Shown here piece by piece: positions 60,341 through 64,000 of a stretch of DNA of 64,000 nt; the first letter of the stretch is position 1; each line of letters opens with the position of its first letter. Source of the DNA: Nymphaea colorata (lineage: Eukaryota; Streptophyta; Magnoliopsida; Nymphaeales; Nymphaeaceae); assembly GCF_008831285.2 (NCBI RefSeq), contig NC_045144.1, forward strand, positions 23,823,716 through 23,887,715, given 5' to 3'. A program made the position numbers and the translations under genes. Under the pieces are notes generated by a model. It did not search any database. It had not been told where the DNA came from and saw nothing but the letters and a program-made list of their open reading frames with translations.

Positions 60341-60838
60341 TATTTCGTCTGTATTTGTTAAACCTAGAGCACGTTATGGCTAGTTTTTCAGGTAACATGA
60401 CAACACAAATCGTTGTTTTCCTTCCTTTTGCATTGTCTAGTTTGGTGCTTTGCTTCCAACCAACATCGATTAACCTTTGCACCAACTATACATGAATTGC
60501 AATAAGAATAAATAGATTCCGGACCTTTTCATATTTTTCATCGGCTATTCAGAGATGAATATTTGTTGCACAGAAAATGTTTGTTGAAATGTTTGCACAA
60601 AAAATGTCTGGTGAAAGTACATGTTTCATTGATGATTTATCATTTTTAAGTATGAGTTTTTTTTTTATTTATTTGCAGGCGAAAAGTCATGAAAGAGAAA
60701 AAAGATGGAGGTGGAGGAGCTAATTACTTGATGAATCATAATTACTTGATGAATCATGAATTTTGTTGCATGTTTGATGATTGATTATAATAAGTTGTTC
60801 AAGTTATCAATATAGAATTTGTATTATTTTGGCTTAAT

Positions 60839-60939
<101 letters not shown>

Positions 60940-61140
60940 CAAAGAATGGGCCAAACAAACAAAATAAAAGGCAAACACTAGACAAAACAAATTGATGCAA
61001 TCCAAACGCTAATTTTCTGTTTTTTAAATTATCCAAACAGTGGACAGAAGACTGACAAGACAGACAAAAGAGTGGTCTGGTAAACAAGACATCCTGTGGA
61101 TGTCCGTCCGTTCCGTCTAATGAGACAATTATTAAACGAC

Positions 61141-61250
61141 CTCTTATTTTTGCCTCTTAATCTCCTTTCCGTTGACATTTTTTCTTCTCCATACACTCCT
61201 CTTATTTTTGCCCCTGAATCTCTTTTCCGTTGACATTTTTTCTTCCCCAT
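61141..61250. repeat. 58-bp tandem duplication
   Basis: A unit beginning CTCTTATTTTTGCC and containing CCGTTGACATTTTTTCTTC is present at 61,141 and 61,199 with few differences. Confidence 0.85.
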
Positions 61251-61357
61251 CAGTGTATGTTTGAGTTCACTGACGTCTGCTATCTGTGTTACGATGGTTT
61301 CTCCATGTGTGACAATATGGATGCCTTTAGTCGATTTTGTTCTTTGCATCAGTAAAT
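61230..61357. repeat. Direct repeat flanking the RanBP1-bearing element (right)
   Basis: Right copy of the diverged repeat described for 59,495-59,650; shared words include TTTTTTCTTCCCCATC, GGTTTCTCCATG, GATGCCTTTAGTCG/GCTGCCTTTAGTGA and a closing AAATG-TACC. Confidence 0.6.
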
Positions 61358-63291
61358 GGTACCATTACTCCCGATCTGCTTCCGCTTTCTTGTTCGCTCT
61401 GCTTCTGCCCCCAAATTTATGTTCGTTACCATCGGCGACCAACGTACCAACTACCGACTTGAGCTATTGGGCCGATGATCAGTGACGAGTGCACCCATCT
61501 CCACCGGCCACCGTCAAAGTTCCGGTCGTATATTCATAGTGATGATAGGTAGATATGGTACAGATATTCCAACTAGCATGTTGTTCCAGTTGTGCTATTA
61601 GCAAGGGAGACACATTTAGATTTAATATTGGATCTAGATATGGTATGCTATTTTTGAGAGCCGGCTCCATAAAATTACATTTGGACCGAGACATATCTAT
61701 TGGAAAAGGTAGACAAGGATTTATCTGAACTTAGTCCAATGACTAATTTGTTGTCTTCGTTATCAATGTCCACGAGACTCATCCACATATTGATAGTCGT
61801 TGTCGAAGATGGTAGTTTTGGTTTCTCATTGCCGGCGTTTTATAAATGCCGGCTTTAACTGCATTTTTTACTATTCCAACCACATATATAGTGCATATTA
61901 CAAATTCATCCCCGTTATAGTGCATATATATTAATCTCAAATAAATATATAGAGAAAATTTTTTACTATTCCAACCATATATATATATATAAATGTATCC
62001 CTATTACAAATTCATCCCCGTTATAGTGCATATATATTAATCTCAAATAAATATATAGATAAAATTTTGGTCAAATTTTAGTACTCCATCAAGATGTACA
62101 TCTTTTGGATCCAATTATATCTGACTTGGCTTTGGGATACCAATAAAAGGTCCAAACCATGAAAAAATTCCCCAAACAAATCTAAAAATTGAACAAATTT
62201 TCCATAAACGCACTTGAACCAAGAATATCTGATTCTGCTTCTACGTCATTCTCCTAAGATCTCTACGTAGGAGCAAACAACACTGAACCTACGCTAGCAT
62301 GTAGAAACCCAAATACAAACTCAGTCGCTACTAAACCATCAAATCCAAGAAATCAGAATAAGAAAAAGAATAGAACAACTAGCAAAAATTCATAAATTTA
62401 GAGTACAAGAAACAATTGTAGATGAACCAGCTAGGTGGAAAATATTCACAGGGGTAGAGAAGGATAGGACAACCATAAACATAATCCCAAATCGTTCAAC
62501 TTTGAACTTAAAAGTAAAGAAGAGGCAGGCGCCAAGCCGCTTGAACAATAGATCCAAAGAAACTAACAAAAATCAGTCAATGAATAACTTCCCAGTCACA
62601 AGAGAAGATGACATGAATGACTCTAACTGAAACAAAAGACCGACACAGGAAACCATGTAAATTGACGGAAACGATCAGCGCAGCTAGAAAGATATAAAAA
62701 AGAGAGGATCAGCTCGAATACAAGAACATGGTAGATATAAGTCAAAAAAATAATAATAAAACAAAAAACCATGAAATAAATCCAAAACACCCAGAGAACA
62801 AGACCATTAGAACCACCCAAAACAAAAGAATTAATTAACCATGTCAAAATAAGCTTCCATTATCAGATTACACAAAATTCTCAACAAAACCCCAAACATG
62901 TGCACAAACAATAAACAACAGAAACCAACCAGAAGAGTCCAAACTAATTAGAAAAAGCTAATACCCAAAAACTCAATTCCACAGAGAGAGAGAGAGAGAG
63001 AGAGAGACTCAAGAATGCACTGACCCATCTCGATCCATCGACGCCGTCGACAGCCCAATTTTGTTGTATGGCGATGATTGAATCTCGGAAGGTGATAAGC
63101 TACAATGCAAGGAAAAATCTGTTAAACAAGATTGCAAAACAAAAATCATTAGAATATTTTCATCGTGATTGCAGTAAAAAAGCTACAACACAAGGAAAAA
63201 GACAGATTTAGAGACAGATAAGGCGATAAGCTTCTGGTGCTTGATGTAAAGATCTAGGACTAACAATTAAATTGGCTGCAGAATCAGAAGA
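61358..63291. other. AT-rich noncoding stretch
   Basis: No recognised genes. Contains the 95-106-bp tandem duplication at 61,864-62,069 and an (AG)n run at 62,983-63,006. A short GC-richer phrase near 63,030-63,090 could be a leader but has no linked coding sequence. Confidence 0.4.
61864..62069. repeat. Imperfect ~100-bp tandem duplication
   Basis: The phrase TTTTTTACTATTCCAACCA occurs at 61,864 and 61,959; CAAATTCATCCCCGTTATAG and AATCTCAAATAAATATATAG follow in both. Spacing differs by a (TA)n length change. Confidence 0.9.
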
Positions 63292-63545
63292 TTACTGTTG
63301 CTTGCTCTCAATTTCATACCTGTCAGACTGCATTCTTGGTGTTCCACCTGCTATATTTGCCAGCCATCCTAAGACGAAATCTGATATGTAGCGCTCTATA
63401 TTCATCCCCACTAGTATATTTGTAGGTTTCAGACCACTGTGAACATACTTCTTGGGGCTGTACTCATGCAAGTAGCCAATCCCTTTGCTATCTCCTTTGC
63501 AATTCCAACTCTCATTTCCCACAGAAGAGGACCATTCTTTTCTGC
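63292..63545 (-). pseudogene. ZAR1-like LRR receptor kinase exon remnant
   Basis: The - strand gives [18 protein letters not shown] (near 63,535), then after a frame change [20 protein letters not shown] and [17 protein letters not shown]. This is the catalytic-loop and activation-loop part of plant receptor-like kinases of the ZAR1/At2g01210 group, plasma-membrane proteins. An AG acceptor (TTGCAG) precedes the exon. The catalytic Asp of the usual VHGDLKPSN is replaced by Gly, and the DFG Gly by Val; a frameshift lies just before YLHE. No other kinase parts (ATP-binding loop, extracellular LRRs) are in the window. It is therefore a dead exon, either a broken gene lying partly beyond the window end or a dispersed fragment. 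Confidence 0.75.
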
Positions 63546-64000
63546 AACTAAAACCAAAATAATCTGAGAAAAATTCAGAAACATGCCAACAATATAATGG
63601 TTAAAATTGTTTCTAAGACTTGGCTGTTTAGAAATGAGGTAGGACAAGAACATTCCATTATACTGCTGAAAAGCAAGGATTTGCTCAGGTCATTGCCAAC
63701 TTTTAGCACCTGAACTGTGTTACTTGTTCCAACAAAGACCATCGCATAGTCATCATGATATCACATGAAAATTTCATGGTTACTTGGAAGAGAAAGACAA
63801 TTAAGAGAGAAACTGTTGAAATATCAACATCCACCAAAAAAGTGGATGGAATTGAGGACTTACCATGAATGGTAGAAGCCAGATTTCCATTATGGCATAC
63901 AAGTTCACTCATTCTTTTCACGAGATCTCAAATTTTTATAGACAAACATGACCTCTGCTTTTTCACACTTGAATTGCAACTGCTGTTTCACAAGCAGAAC
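63546..64000. other. Window end, unassigned
   Basis: Open frames at 63,703-63,921 on - match nothing I recognise. It may hold introns or further exons of the kinase gene, or unrelated DNA. Confidence 0.3.

Overview
This window looks like nuclear DNA of a flowering plant. It is AT-rich and dominated by decayed plant transposable elements: LINE, Ty1/copia, long LTR-type sequences, hAT and CACTA. It carries plastid insertions (rps7, ndhB, psbA) and broken pieces of plant genes (a UPL1/UPL2-type HECT ubiquitin ligase, a RanBP1-type protein, a ZAR1-type receptor kinase). I find no intact host gene. The species cannot be named from the sequence alone.

Layout. 1-650: a short less AT-rich stretch with unrecognised ORFs. 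650-7,385: AT-rich DNA with a very small LTR-type element (TRIM/SMART-like, 5,131-5,510). 7,386-10,793: probable non-autonomous CACTA element with subterminal repeats. 10,794-20,900: AT-rich noncoding DNA with microsatellites and a MITE. 20,900-24,480: heavily mutated LINE on the + strand. 24,890-26,377: 3' part of a Ty1/copia element on the - strand, whose LTR carries a recent 151-bp tandem duplication. 26,378-32,733: a 6.36-kb sequence with LTR-type ends and an internal TATA-containing palindrome.

33,893-52,570: two diverged direct copies (A and B, about 4-4.6 kb each) of a noncoding block, separated by 5.5 kb of degenerate tandem repeats. This resembles a LARD-type non-autonomous retroelement with very long LTRs. 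Copy B was later split by a 4,439-bp hAT transposon (45,473-49,911). The hAT has recognisable terminal inverted repeats and an 8-bp target duplication; copy A preserves the empty target site. It contains a broken BED-finger/DUF659/dimerisation transposase and, upstream of it, a captured exon piece of a UPL1/UPL2-like ligase gene.

52,570-64,000: a collinear plastid insertion (rps7-ndhB); a mosaic in which short inverted motifs alternate with a psbA splinter and a probable Ty3 reverse-transcriptase splinter; a small hAT MITE with a target duplication; a possible transposon carrying a RanBP1-like two-exon fragment with its intron; and a dead ZAR1-like kinase exon.

These pieces do not form a pathway. 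The content worth attention is structural: nested insertions that can be ordered in time, two cases of host-gene fragments inside or beside transposons, and organelle DNA stitched into repeats. I saw nothing resembling a new enzymatic or defence system.
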